Counted from the first letter of the stretch, positions 51,660 to 60,537 are shown. The stretch: 64,000 nt of DNA from Erwinia sorbitola (GCF_009738185.1 NZ_CP046509.1:747501-811500), one strand, 5' to 3'. The notes: a model not told the origin generated them from the letters alone. Translations and numbers: made by a program.

Positions 51660-52376
51660 ATGCGTAAAGCGCTTTTTAGTGGAGCATTGCTGTTGCTGGC
51701 TGCGGGCCAGGCTCAGGCGGATTACCAGTGCAGCGTTAATCCTCAGGACGATATCATTATCAACCCGATGCAGGTGCAGGTGGTCGGTGCCAGCGGCAAT
51801 CTGACGATCTCTCCGGTAGGTGATGTTCAGCGTAACGGTAAAGTGGCAAATATTGATGAGGCCACCCGTCAGAAAGCTATCGACTATCAGGCTGCGCTGC
51901 GTCGTGATTTACCCTGGATTGATAGCGGTGCCAAACAGCGCCTGGAAAAAGGGCGTGTGGCTCTGGATCGGGTGATCGTGCAGAAGCTGGGCGAGAACAG
52001 CAATGTACGTCAGCGCCTGACTACGCTGGACGGACAGCTGAAACAGCAGATGAACCGTATTATTGAGCAGCGTAGCGATGGCCTGACCTTCCACCATAAG
52101 GCGGTTGAGCAGGTGCGTCAGGACGGTGAACGTCTGGTGCAGAGCGCGATGGGCGGCGTGGTGCAGGACAGCCTGAACGAGATGGGCAGCAAGCAGGCAG
52201 GTAACGGAGATAACCCGTTGCAGGCCATTATGGGCAACCTGGGGGGCTTACAGCAGGCGATTCAAGCCGAATGGAGCAATCAGGAGCAGGATTTCCAGAA
52301 CTTCGGCCATGAAGTCTGTAATCGTGTGACCACCCTGGAAGGGCAGCGTAAGGCATTGATTGCCGGGTTAAAATAA
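51660..52376 (+). CDS. yggN: YggN, periplasmic DUF2884 protein
   Basis: A 238-aa protein with a signal peptide (about residues 1-20, LLLLAAGQAQA) and mature domain DUF2884, as in E. coli YggN (239 aa). Its function is unknown. AAGGAGACG precedes the ATG. In E. coli ansB and yggM lie between yggN and hemW; here hemW follows directly on the other strand. Confidence 0.9.
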   Translation: MRKALFSGALLLLAAGQAQADYQCSVNPQDDIIINPMQVQVVGASGNLTISPVGDVQRNGKVANIDEATRQKAIDYQAALRRDLPWIDSGAKQRLEKGRVALDRVIVQKLGENSNVRQRLTTLDGQLKQQMNRIIEQRSDGLTFHHKAVEQVRQDGERLVQSAMGGVVQDSLNEMGSKQAGNGDNPLQAIMGNLGGLQQAIQAEWSNQEQDFQNFGHEVCNRVTTLEGQRKALIAGLK

Positions 52377-52438
52377 GCTTTTTATGTCGGACGAGGTGCG
52401 CCTCGCTCCGGCGTATAGCTTCCAGCACCATCACGCAG

Positions 52439-52460
52439 GGGTCAGGCGTGTGCCTGACCC
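52439..52460. repeat. REP-like hairpin between yggN and hemW
   Basis: GGGTCAGGC (52439-52447) and GCCTGACCC (52452-52460), 4-base loop. A second palindrome CGAGG/CCTCG lies at 52392-52405. The GTCAGGC arm recurs in the 46-bp tandem array at 56659. Confidence 0.7.
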
Positions 52461-52468
52461 GCACAGGG

Positions 52469-53605
52469 TTACTCCGTTAAAAACAGCTCCAGCAGCGAAT
52501 TCAGGAACAGCTTCCCCTTCTCCGTAATCTGCCACTCTTCTGCGGTTTCCGTCAGATATCCTTTTGCTATGGCTTCGTCGATCTGCGCACGAATAGTGCT
52601 TTCCGCCAGTCCGGTATAGCGCGTGTACTCCTCGCGCGGTGCCGCTTCCAGCAGACGAAAACGGTTCATAAAGAATTCAAACGGTTTCTCGCTATCCGCC
52701 ACTTCATAACGCTTATCCAGATACTTCCCGGCCATAAAACCACGCGGATGTTTGGTCTTGGTGGTACGGATAATAGTGCCGTCCGGCTGGGTCAGTTTGC
52801 CGTGTGCCCCGCAGCCAATACCGAGGTAATCACCAAAGCGCCAGTAATTGAGGTTGTGCTCACAGCGATAGCCTGGTTTGGCATAGGCGGATGTCTCATA
52901 CTGCTGATAACCCGCAGCGTTCAACAGGGCATGGCCCTGCTCGAAAATATCCCACAGATCATCTTCATCAGGCAGACGCGGCGGCCGTGAGGCAAACAGC
53001 GTGTTCGGCTCGATAGTCAGCTGATACCAGGAGAGATGCGGTGGATTAAGGGCAATCGCCTGGCGCAAATCGTCCAGCGCCTCTTCCAGCGACTGATCCG
53101 GCAGGCCATGCATCAGGTCGAGGTTAAAACTGCGTAATCCGAGATTCTCAGCCAGCTGCGCTGCGCGCTTTGCCTCCTCCGGCCCGTGAATGCGCCCCAG
53201 ACGCTCCAGCTTGGCCGCACTGAAACTCTGTACACCAATGGAGATACGGTTAATACCGGCGCGCTGGTAGCCGCTGAAGCGCTCTGCTTCCACCGCACCC
53301 GGATTGGCTTCCATGGTAATCTCAGCGGTTGCAGAGAGCGGCAGGCGTGCGCGAACGCCATCGAGCAGCATCTGCATGGCTTCACTGCTTAACAGGCTCG
53401 GCGTGCCCCCGCCGATAAACAGGGTGCTGACTTCGCGGCCTGAGGTTAACGGCAGGTCAATATCCAGATCGTTCAACAGGTGCTGCACATACTCTTCGTG
53501 CGGAACTTCACCTTTTAATGCGTGGGAATTGAAATCGCAGTACGGGCACTTCTGTACACACCACGGAATATGGATATACAGACTGAGCGGCGGAAGGTTA
53601 CCCAT
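52469..53605 (-). CDS. hemW: HemW, radical-SAM haem chaperone (YggW)
   Basis: A 378-aa radical SAM protein of the same length as E. coli HemW. The cluster motif is CVQKCPYC, followed by IGGGTPS and a C-terminal HemW domain. HemW binds haem and is proposed to deliver it to membrane proteins; it lacks the extra cysteine of true coproporphyrinogen dehydrogenase HemN. The start overlaps rdgB by 8 bases. Confidence 0.94.
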   Translation of the reverse strand: MGNLPPLSLYIHIPWCVQKCPYCDFNSHALKGEVPHEEYVQHLLNDLDIDLPLTSGREVSTLFIGGGTPSLLSSEAMQMLLDGVRARLPLSATAEITMEANPGAVEAERFSGYQRAGINRISIGVQSFSAAKLERLGRIHGPEEAKRAAQLAENLGLRSFNLDLMHGLPDQSLEEALDDLRQAIALNPPHLSWYQLTIEPNTLFASRPPRLPDEDDLWDIFEQGHALLNAAGYQQYETSAYAKPGYRCEHNLNYWRFGDYLGIGCGAHGKLTQPDGTIIRTTKTKHPRGFMAGKYLDKRYEVADSEKPFEFFMNRFRLLEAAPREEYTRYTGLAESTIRAQIDEAIAKGYLTETAEEWQITEKGKLFLNSLLELFLTE

Positions 53606-54191
53606 GTTTCATGGCACTCAACAGCAGTTCCAGCGCCTGCCCGCGATGTGAAACCGCGAGTTTTTCCGCTTTGCTCAACTCTGCGGCGGTCTTACCCAAC
53701 GCAGGAACGAAGAAGATCGGATCGTAGCCAAAGCCGCCTGCGCCTGACGCGCTGCGGGTAATTTCACCTGCCCAGCTGCCGTGGAACACCAGCGGCGTTG
53801 GGTCTTCAGCATGGCGCAGATAGACCAGCACACAGTGAAACTGTGCCTGGCGCTTTCCATCCGGCACCGATTCCAGCGCCGTCAGCAGTTTTTCCAGATT
53901 CTGCTGGTCGCTGGCATCCAGGCCTGCATAGCGCGCCGAATAGATCCCCGGCGCACCGCCGAGTGCATCCACCGCCAGCCCGGAGTCATCGGCAATCGCA
54001 GGTAATCCGGTGATCGCCGCAGCATGGCGCGCCTTAAGAATGGCATTCTCAATAAATGTCAGACCGGTCTCTTCGGCAGACTCCACGCCCAGTTCCGTCT
54101 GCGCTACGATATCCAGCCCAAACGCGGCCAACAGGTCAGCCAGTTCACGAACCTTTCCGGGGTTGCCGGTGGCGAGTACAACTTTTTGCAT
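53598..54191 (-). CDS. rdgB: RdgB, dITP/XTP pyrophosphatase
   Basis: A 197-aa Ham1-type NTPase (E. coli RdgB 197 aa) that hydrolyses dITP, XTP and related non-standard nucleotides. Motifs: TGNPGKVREL, ADDSGLAVDALGGAPGIYSARYAG and SHRGQALELL. It is coupled with hemW. Upstream, the gene yggU expected between yggT and rdgB is absent and a palindromic repeat occupies the gap. Confidence 0.95.
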   Translation of the reverse strand: MQKVVLATGNPGKVRELADLLAAFGLDIVAQTELGVESAEETGLTFIENAILKARHAAAITGLPAIADDSGLAVDALGGAPGIYSARYAGLDASDQQNLEKLLTALESVPDGKRQAQFHCVLVYLRHAEDPTPLVFHGSWAGEITRSASGAGGFGYDPIFFVPALGKTAAELSKAEKLAVSHRGQALELLLSAMKHG

Positions 54192-54241
54192 AGTAGATCC
54201 AAAAATATTATTAACTTATAACGTCTTAACCGAGAATTCTG

Positions 54242-54332
54242 CCCTACAGGAAGGCGGCAACTGAGCGAATCCCCGGGAGCTTACTGAAGTAAGTGACCGG
54301 GGTTCGTGAGGGCAGCCAGCGCACCTGTAGGG
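54242..54332. repeat. Dispersed 91-bp palindromic repeat in place of yggU
   Basis: Outer arms CCCTACAGG (54242-54250) and CCTGTAGGG (54324-54332) are perfect inverted repeats. Inside are GGAAGGCGGCAA and GCAGCCAGCGCA arms and a central CCCCGG/CCGGGG pair. It shares the outer blocks with the hydN-leader copy at 26341. Confidence 0.8.
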
Positions 54333-54345
54333 TAAAAGACGACAG

Positions 54346-54885
54346 TTAAAATTGGGCCCAGCCGGGGATGTACTCGAGTCCCAGGAAATTCAGCATATAC
54401 AGTATTAAAATCACCGCCATCGCTGAGAAGTCGATACCGCCCATTGCCGGAATAATACGGCGTACTGGTGCCATTAACGGCTCAGTTAGCTGAATCAGCA
54501 CGTAATCAACCGGGTTACGCCCCTGGCTGACCCAGCTCATCAGTGAACGCACAATAATCACCCAGAACACCAGCATACCCGCCGCTTTCACCAGAATCAC
54601 CAGACCCAGGTAAAGGAAAAGCGGATCCGCTACGTACAGATTCAGCATCACCGGCCCCAGCAGCACGCTGACGATATAGGCGATCAGCAAAGAGGCGGTA
54701 TCCAGCGGCCCGATGGACGGAATAATGCGCCGTACAGGTTTCACGATGGGCTGGGTGATTTTCACCACAAACTGCGAAAACGGGTTGTAGAAGTCACATC
54801 GTGCCCACTGCATCCAGACGCGCAGTAACAACACTTTGATGTAAATCGCGATCACCGTTGTTACCAGAAAGATCAACGCTAGCAT
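54346..54885 (-). CDS. yggT: YggT family membrane protein
   Basis: A 179-aa inner-membrane protein with two YggT repeats. Each has the NPF/RNP loop and the PVRRIIPxxGxxD motif (first repeat PVRRIIPSIGPLD, second PVRRIIPAMGGID). E. coli YggT is 188 aa. It has been tied to osmotic or division-related membrane functions; the molecular role is unclear. It follows yggS by 8 bases. Confidence 0.93.
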   Translation of the reverse strand: MLALIFLVTTVIAIYIKVLLLRVWMQWARCDFYNPFSQFVVKITQPIVKPVRRIIPSIGPLDTASLLIAYIVSVLLGPVMLNLYVADPLFLYLGLVILVKAAGMLVFWVIIVRSLMSWVSQGRNPVDYVLIQLTEPLMAPVRRIIPAMGGIDFSAMAVILILYMLNFLGLEYIPGWAQF

Positions 54886-54893
54886 GAGGTTCC

Positions 54894-55607
54894 TCAGTTG
54901 TTGTGATGAGCGGCGGCGTTACCGTAGTCGCGCGCGCCGAAAATTGCGGTGCCGATGCGCACCATGGTACTGCCTGCCGCGATTGCGGCGTCCATATCGT
55001 CACTCATTCCCAGCGAAAGCGTATCCACGCCGGGATAATTCTGTTGCAGCTGCTTTAACGCTGCCGCCATCCGCTGACACACCGCCAGCTGGCGTGCGTA
55101 GTCGGTTTCCGGTGCCGGGATCGCCATCAGCCCGCGCAGTGTCAGGCGTGGCATTTCAGCAATCTGCTGTGCCAGCGCGGGCAGATCGGCCAGCGCAATG
55201 CCGGACTTGCTCTGCTCATCGCTGATGTTTATCTGAATCAGCACGTTAAGCGGAGGCAGGGCATCAGGGCGCTGATCGTTGAGGCGGCTGGCAATGCGCA
55301 GACGGTCAACGGTATGGCACCAGTCAAAATGCTCTGCAACCAGACGGCTTTTGTTAGATTGCAGCGGGCCGATAAAGTGCCAGGTCAGGGCAGGATTTGC
55401 CAGCAGCTGGATTTTATCTACACCTTCCTGCACGTAGTTTTCGCCAAAACTGCGCTGTCCGGCAGCCACCGCTTCTTCGACCGCGCTCGCAGGTTTGGTT
55501 TTGCTCACTGCAAGCAGCTCAATCTCTTTTGGATCGCGTCCGCACTGTGCCGCCGCCGCTGAGATACGCTGGTGGACTTGCTGTAAGTTGTGCTCAATCG
55601 AAGTCAT
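54894..55607 (-). CDS. yggS: YggS/PLPBP, PLP homeostasis protein
   Basis: A 237-aa PLP-binding TIM barrel protein (E. coli 234 aa). The PLP lysine is in LLAVSKTKP, followed by FGENYVQEG and WHFIGPLQSNK; the phosphate is held by LSLGMSDDMDAAI. It keeps free PLP in balance and lacks catalytic activity. The start at 55607 (MTSIEHNLQQVHQRI) matches the family; the frame runs upstream to 55721 across yggR. Only 15 bases separate its ATG from the divergent yggR ATG. Confidence 0.95.
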   Translation of the reverse strand: MTSIEHNLQQVHQRISAAAAQCGRDPKEIELLAVSKTKPASAVEEAVAAGQRSFGENYVQEGVDKIQLLANPALTWHFIGPLQSNKSRLVAEHFDWCHTVDRLRIASRLNDQRPDALPPLNVLIQINISDEQSKSGIALADLPALAQQIAEMPRLTLRGLMAIPAPETDYARQLAVCQRMAAALKQLQQNYPGVDTLSLGMSDDMDAAIAAGSTMVRIGTAIFGARDYGNAAAHHNN

Positions 55608-55622
55608 AGTCAGGGAATTATT

Positions 55623-56615
55623 ATGGATATTGAGGAAATTGTGGCCCTTAGTGTAAAGCATAATGCCGGAGATCTGCACCTTTGCAGTGGTCATTCGCCT
55701 TTCTTGCGCTGTAATGGACATCTGACACCCGTTAAAGATGAGCCGGTAATATCAAATGAGTGGCTGGAAAGCTTTGCTGTACGCTGGCTGAGTGTTACTC
55801 AGCATCAGGAGCTGGCACAGCACGGACAGGTAGACTTTGCGCTGACAATGCCTGATGGCGTTCGCCTGCGCGCCAATCTTTTCCGCCAGCGTCACGGTCT
55901 GTCGCTGGCGCTGCGTATCATCGCCAGCAGCTGCCCGGCAATGGAATCTCTGCATCTGCCCGCGATGGCCCATTCGCTGCTGAACCGCAATGAGGGGCTG
56001 ATCCTGATTACCGGCGCTACCGGCAGCGGCAAGTCCACTACGCTGGCTGCGATGGTGGGGGAGATGAACCAGCAGCAGCAGCGCCATATTCTGACGCTGG
56101 AAGACCCGGTGGAATATCTGCATTACAGCGCCCAGTCGCTAATCCAGCAGCGAGAGAAGGGGCTGCACTTCAGCTGTTTTGGTTCAGGGCTGCGTGCGGC
56201 GCTGCGGGAAGACCCTGATGTGATATTGCTGGGAGAGCTGCGCGATGCAGAGACGATTCAGCTGGCGCTGACTGCTGCGGAAACCGGCCATCTGGTACTG
56301 GCTACGCTGCATACGCGCGGTGCCGCGCAGGCGGTGGAACGGCTGGTGGATGTCTTTCCCGGCACAGAAAAGAGTCTGGTACGCAGCCAGCTGGCGGGGA
56401 GCCTGGCGGCGGTGATCGCCCAGCGTCTGGTATCGGCTAAAGCGGGCAGAGTGGCACTGTTCGAGGTGCTGGTTAACAGCCCGGCGGTGGCTAATTTGAT
56501 TCGCGAGGGGAAAACCCATCAGCTACCGGCCCTGTTGCAGACGGGCAGCCAGCTGGGAATGCAAACATTTGAACAGAGCATGGCAGAACGGCAAAAGATG
56601 GGGCTGTTGAGTTAA
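55623..56615 (+). CDS. yggR: YggR, PilT-like ATPase
   Basis: A 330-aa GspE/PilT-family hexameric ATPase (E. coli YggR 326 aa). Walker A is GATGSGKSTT; the Asp and His boxes EDPVEYLH and TLHTRGAAQAVERLVD are seen. It resembles type IV pilus retraction motors, but no pilus genes are near. The start at 55623 (MDIEEIVALSVKHNAGDLHL) fits PilT N-termini. It is divergent from yggS. Confidence 0.92.
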   Translation: MDIEEIVALSVKHNAGDLHLCSGHSPFLRCNGHLTPVKDEPVISNEWLESFAVRWLSVTQHQELAQHGQVDFALTMPDGVRLRANLFRQRHGLSLALRIIASSCPAMESLHLPAMAHSLLNRNEGLILITGATGSGKSTTLAAMVGEMNQQQQRHILTLEDPVEYLHYSAQSLIQQREKGLHFSCFGSGLRAALREDPDVILLGELRDAETIQLALTAAETGHLVLATLHTRGAAQAVERLVDVFPGTEKSLVRSQLAGSLAAVIAQRLVSAKAGRVALFEVLVNSPAVANLIREGKTHQLPALLQTGSQLGMQTFEQSMAERQKMGLLS

Positions 56616-56658
56616 TTGATTTAACCCGTTTGATGCAGTGCCGGTATCCCATGGCCAT

Positions 56659-56841
56659 GCACGAACGACTCAACCCAGGGATGATTTTTTGCGTAGGGGT
56701 CAGGCACGAACGACTCAACCCAGGGATGATTTTTTTGCGTAGCGGTCAGGCACGTACGACTCAACCCAGGGATGAATTTTTTTCGCAGGGGTCAGGCACG
56801 CACGACTCAGCCCAGGGATGATCTTCTTGCGTAGGGGTCAG
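56659..56841. repeat. Tandem array of four 46-bp repeats
   Basis: Units at 56659-56703, 56704-56749, 56750-56795 and 56796-56841, each starting GCACG, continuing ACTCAACCCAGGGATGA, then a T-rich tract and GGTCAG. The array ends in the palindrome GGGTCAGGCATGCCTGACCC (56833-56852). It lies between convergent yggR and ruvX. No unit spacers and no cas genes are present, so it is not CRISPR. Confidence 0.9.
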
Positions 56842-56870
56842 GCATGCCTGACCCGATCATGCCGGTGTCG

Positions 56871-57293
56871 TCAGGAATAATGATTCTCGAACCAGCTTTC
56901 CAGAATAATCACCGCAGAGAGTGAATCAACGCTGCCTTTACTGAGGGCACGAAAGCCCCCGCGCTCAAACAGCTCTGCGCGCGCCTCGACGGTGCTCAGA
57001 CGTTCATCATGCAGCTCAATCTGTACCCCAAAACGGCCATGCAGACGATTGGCGAACTTGCGCGCCCGCACGGTCAGCGGCTGCTCGGTACCATCCATGT
57101 TCAGCGGCAGCCCTACCACCACGCGATCCGGCTCCCACTCTTTCAACAGGGCCTCAATCTTATTCCAGTCCGGTACGCCATCCTGCGCTTTTAACGCCGT
57201 TAATGGACGGGCAGTTCCGGTCAGCTGCTGGCCGATGGCGACCCCAATACTCTTGGTTCCATAATCAAATGACAGCATCGTCATATTACTCAT
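56871..57293 (-). CDS. ruvX: YqgF/RuvX, RNase H-fold nuclease
   Basis: A 140-aa Holliday-junction-resolvase-like protein (E. coli YqgF 138 aa). Acidic residues of the active site are in LSFDYGTKSIGVA, HDERLSTVEA and near SLSAVIILE. In E. coli it processes the 5' end of pre-16S rRNA. The start shares one base with the yqgE stop. Confidence 0.95.
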   Translation of the reverse strand: MSNMTMLSFDYGTKSIGVAIGQQLTGTARPLTALKAQDGVPDWNKIEALLKEWEPDRVVVGLPLNMDGTEQPLTVRARKFANRLHGRFGVQIELHDERLSTVEARAELFERGGFRALSKGSVDSLSAVIILESWFENHYS

Positions 57294-57856
57294 CAGGCAT
57301 GCCCTGCTTCACTGGCGATATTATGGATATCCACGCCGATGCTCTTCGCCGCTTCGCGCCAGCGCTCGGCAATCGGGGTATGGAACAGGATATTGCTGTT
57401 GGCTGAGGTGGTCAGCCAGGCGTTTTCCAGCAGCTCGCTTTCCAGCTGGTCTTTCTCCCAGGCACAGTAGCCTAACGCCACCAATACCTGATCGGGCTGT
57501 TCCGGAGTTCCCAGCGTTTCCAGAACGTCACGGGAGGTGGTGATCACCGTGTTATCAGATACGCGAATACTCGAGGCAAATGTGCGCTGCGCGGAATGCA
57601 GAATAAAACCACGATCTTCAGCCAGAGGGCCTCCTGAAAATACAGGTTTATCCAGCCTTGCATCGGGTTCATGTGCCGTTGAGGAAATTTTCAGCTTGGT
57701 GAGAATGCCGTCAACCGTCAGGTTTTCCATCGGTTTATTAACGATCAGCCCCATCGCACCATCAATATTGTGTTCGCAAATATAGACCACTGAACGTTTG
57801 AACAGCGGGTCTTGTAGCGTTGGCATGGCAATCAAAAAGTGATGCTGTAAATTCAT
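57293..57856 (-). CDS. yqgE: YqgE, UPF0301 protein
   Basis: A 187-aa UPF0301/AlgH family protein equal in length to E. coli YqgE. It starts MNLQHHFLIAMPTLQDPLF; VYICEHNIDGAMGLIVNKP is the family hallmark. Function is not established. It precedes ruvX in a coupled pair. Confidence 0.94.
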   Translation of the reverse strand: MNLQHHFLIAMPTLQDPLFKRSVVYICEHNIDGAMGLIVNKPMENLTVDGILTKLKISSTAHEPDARLDKPVFSGGPLAEDRGFILHSAQRTFASSIRVSDNTVITTSRDVLETLGTPEQPDQVLVALGYCAWEKDQLESELLENAWLTTSANSNILFHTPIAERWREAAKSIGVDIHNIASEAGHA

Positions 57857-57877
57857 TCTTAGTGTTCTGTAGTCTGG

Positions 57878-57910
57878 TTAACGCCCGTAGCGGGTAGCTA
57901 CCGGCGTTAA
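57878..57910. repeat. Long hairpin between gshB and yqgE
   Basis: TTAACGCC (57878-57885) pairs with GGCGTTAA (57903-57910), and GTAGC with GCTAC inside, interrupted by one mismatch. It lies between two co-oriented genes and has no T-run on either side. Confidence 0.7.
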
Positions 57911-57947
57911 TGGGTGAGCGGGGGGCAGTCCGGCCCCGCCGCAACAA

Positions 57948-58892
57948 TCAGCCCAGGCGTTTTTCGATCGCATCCATCAGCATACCGGTGATAGAAATCG
58001 GGAATGCGGCTTCGATCTCACGAACGCAGGTAGGACTGGTCACATTAATCTCGGTGAGCTTGTCACCGATAATATCCAGCCCGACAAAGATCAGTCCTTT
58101 TTCTTTCAGGATCGGGCCAACACGGCGGGCAATTTCCCAGTCACTTTCAGTCAGTGGGCGAGCTTCGCCTCGACCGCCAGCAGCCAGGTTACCACGAGTT
58201 TCGCCGGATTTTGGAATACGTGCCAGGCAGTAAGGCACCGGCTCGCCGTCAACAACCAGTACACGCTTATCGCCTTCTTTAATCGCTGGCAAATAATTCT
58301 GCGCCATGCAGTAGAAGCTGCCGTGTTCGGTCAGGGTTTCGATAATCACCGACAGGTTCGGATCTTCCTTTTTAATGCGGAAGATCGATGCACCGCCCAT
58401 GCCATCCAGCGGCTTGAGGATAATATCGCCGTGCTCCTGCCAAAACTCGCGGATCTGGCTGGCATTGCGCGTTACCAGGGTATCCGGGGTCAGTTCGGCA
58501 AACCATGCGGTGAAAAGCTTTTCATTACAGTCACGCAGGCTCTGCGGCTTGTTGACGATCAGCGTGCCTTTCTCTTCAGCGCGTTCAAGGATGTAAGTAG
58601 CGTAGATAAACTCGGTGTCGAAAGGGGGATCCTTACGCATCAGTACCACGTTCAGATCTGACAGCGCAATATCCTGCTCGCTGCCGAATTCGAACCATTT
58701 ATCATAGTTCTGCTCCACGTTGAGCAGGCGGGTGCGGGCACGGCCTTCACCACCACGCAGATAGAGATCGTTCATCTCCATATAGTGGATTTCGTAACCA
58801 CGGCGCTGCGCTTCCAGCAGCATAGCGAAGCTGGTGTCTTTTTTAATATTGATGGAAGTAATTGGATCCATCACGATGCCAAGCTTAATCAT
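57948..58892 (-). CDS. gshB: GshB, glutathione synthetase
   Basis: A 314-aa ATP-grasp enzyme (E. coli 316 aa) that joins glycine to gamma-glutamylcysteine. It starts MIKLGIVMDPITSI; motifs are NKPQSLRDCNEKLF, LKPLDGMGGASIF and INVTSPTCVREIE. The start at 58892 has AGAAAAGA before it; the open frame extends to 58982 without homology. It is upstream of yqgE-ruvX. Confidence 0.95.
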   Translation of the reverse strand: MIKLGIVMDPITSINIKKDTSFAMLLEAQRRGYEIHYMEMNDLYLRGGEGRARTRLLNVEQNYDKWFEFGSEQDIALSDLNVVLMRKDPPFDTEFIYATYILERAEEKGTLIVNKPQSLRDCNEKLFTAWFAELTPDTLVTRNASQIREFWQEHGDIILKPLDGMGGASIFRIKKEDPNLSVIIETLTEHGSFYCMAQNYLPAIKEGDKRVLVVDGEPVPYCLARIPKSGETRGNLAAGGRGEARPLTESDWEIARRVGPILKEKGLIFVGLDIIGDKLTEINVTSPTCVREIEAAFPISITGMLMDAIEKRLG

Positions 58893-59038
58893 TCTTTTCT
58901 CCACTAAGAGCTGTCTTACTTGCCTTTTTGCATGCAGGCCGTGCTCAGACCCTGTGTACATTCTGTACGGAGGGTGATGCACGCTGGCTGTGTATCCAGA
59001 CTGCCTGCGACGAATACGCTCTAGTCAATTTTGTAGTT

Positions 59039-59770
59039 TTATCCTACGTCACCAAAACGTACCTGCAATGCGGTAATTGCCGTAAGTGCAGTCGTTTCGG
59101 TACGCAGTACGCGTGGCCCCAGCAAAATATCGGTGAATCCATACTGTGCCGTCATGCTGATTTCATCGGACGTCAGCCCACCTTCCGGGCCAATCAACAG
59201 CCGTACGCGCTCAACCGGCAGCGGCAGCGTGTTGATGCTGTGTTCAGCGCGGGGATGAAGATTTAATCTTAACCCGTGATCGTGCTCTGCACACCAGGCG
59301 TCAAGTGCCATTGCCGGGCGCACTTCCGGTATGGTGTTACGCCCGCACTGTTCGCAGGCGGCAATGGCGATTTTTTGCCACTGTTGAATTTTTTTCGCCA
59401 GACGTTCTGCATCCAGCTTTACGCCGCAGCGCTCAGAAAACAAGGGGGTAATCACATTTACTCCCAGTTCGACGGCTTTCTGGATAGTAAATTCCATCTT
59501 TTCACCGCGTGACATCACCTGACCCAGATGCAGATGAAGGGGGGACTCACGGCTATCGGCGCGGGTTTCCGTGATTTTGACGCGCACATTTTTTTTATCA
59601 GCCTGAATAATTTCTGCTGCAAAAGTCAGATTTGTGCCATCGAACAATTCCAGGGCCTGGCCCGGTACCATGCGCAACACGCGGCCAACATGGTTGGCGG
59701 CTTCATCGCTCAGGGCGGTCTCGCTACCTGTCTCTAACGATTCAGGGTGGTAAATGCGGGGTATACGCAT
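59039..59770 (-). CDS. rsmE: RsmE, 16S rRNA m3U1498 methyltransferase
   Basis: A 243-aa SPOUT methyltransferase, the same length as E. coli RsmE. An N-terminal PUA-like domain is followed by the knotted SAM site LLIGPEGGLTSDEI and LGPRVLRTETTALTAI. The start at 59770 gives MRIPRIYHPESL as in E. coli. The 146-base gap to gshB has no gene. Confidence 0.95.
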   Translation of the reverse strand: MRIPRIYHPESLETGSETALSDEAANHVGRVLRMVPGQALELFDGTNLTFAAEIIQADKKNVRVKITETRADSRESPLHLHLGQVMSRGEKMEFTIQKAVELGVNVITPLFSERCGVKLDAERLAKKIQQWQKIAIAACEQCGRNTIPEVRPAMALDAWCAEHDHGLRLNLHPRAEHSINTLPLPVERVRLLIGPEGGLTSDEISMTAQYGFTDILLGPRVLRTETTALTAITALQVRFGDVG

Positions 59771-59823
59771 GGAAATCCTGTCAAAATTAATGCATAAGTG
59801 CTGTGCAGTGTAGGTCAGTGATT

Positions 59824-60537
59824 TTACCGCTGGCAAGCTTGTAGTACGTAAGGGTTATGATTCCCCTGCACGCGGGCAATACGGCGGTCGCGTTCGCACT
59901 CCCAGGGGGTGGCCGGGTAGAGCTTATCCCATGCGGTCATCAGCTGGGTCTGCTGCTTCGACATTTGCAGCTGATACTGGTCACGCATATAAAACCAGGT
60001 GCGGGCAATAGCGCCACGGGCGCGCGCCGGTGGTTCAGCCAGTTTATTTTTAAAATCAATTTTCATTGCGCACTGGCCGTACTGCGATTCACCGCCGTTC
60101 CACTGACTGTACATAAAGTTGCCGCGATCGCCATTCACCTCACCGATTGACGGTTGCAGGTTGTGCAGGTCGGTCTCCATACGGCGATAACCTGCGTCTT
60201 TGGCGCAGCTCTTACGACCGCCGTCCTGCCAGCACTGACGCTGATGGCCGAAGCTCCAGGCCGGAACCACATGTTCCCACTCAATACGGTTGGCACGGTT
60301 GGCGTTTTTGCGCACCTTGTAGCCGCATGAGGCGAGGTCAGGCACGCCTTTTTTCCCCTGCCACTGGATTTTACAGCCGCAGTAAAACGTACCAGGGGCA
60401 CCGTCGTTGATCTGCGCAGCGTAGGCTTTCGCCTGGCTGAAACTGTTCTGGCGATAGTTATCCAGATTGAGGGCGTGGGAGTAAAAAGCAGGTAACAGCA
60501 GGGCAAAGGCAACGGTGGCCAAAATTTTGCGAGACAT
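59824..60537 (-). CDS. endA: EndA, periplasmic endonuclease I
   Basis: A 237-aa secreted nuclease (E. coli EndA 235 aa) with signal peptide residues 1-22. The beta-beta-alpha metal motif is around EWEHVVPAW and VNGDRGNFMYSQW. Cysteines for disulfides (CGCKIQW, CWQDGGRKSC) are kept. It degrades double-stranded DNA in the periplasm. It precedes rsmE. Confidence 0.95.
   Translation of the reverse strand: MSRKILATVAFALLLPAFYSHALNLDNYRQNSFSQAKAYAAQINDGAPGTFYCGCKIQWQGKKGVPDLASCGYKVRKNANRANRIEWEHVVPAWSFGHQRQCWQDGGRKSCAKDAGYRRMETDLHNLQPSIGEVNGDRGNFMYSQWNGGESQYGQCAMKIDFKNKLAEPPARARGAIARTWFYMRDQYQLQMSKQQTQLMTAWDKLYPATPWECERDRRIARVQGNHNPYVLQACQR

Noticed and set aside
56630..56821. Open frame of 63 codons across the tandem repeats
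   Set aside because: The translation just follows the repeat, and there is no ribosome-binding site.
56659..56841. CRISPR array
   Set aside because: Units are contiguous 46-bp repeats without unique spacers, and no cas genes are near.
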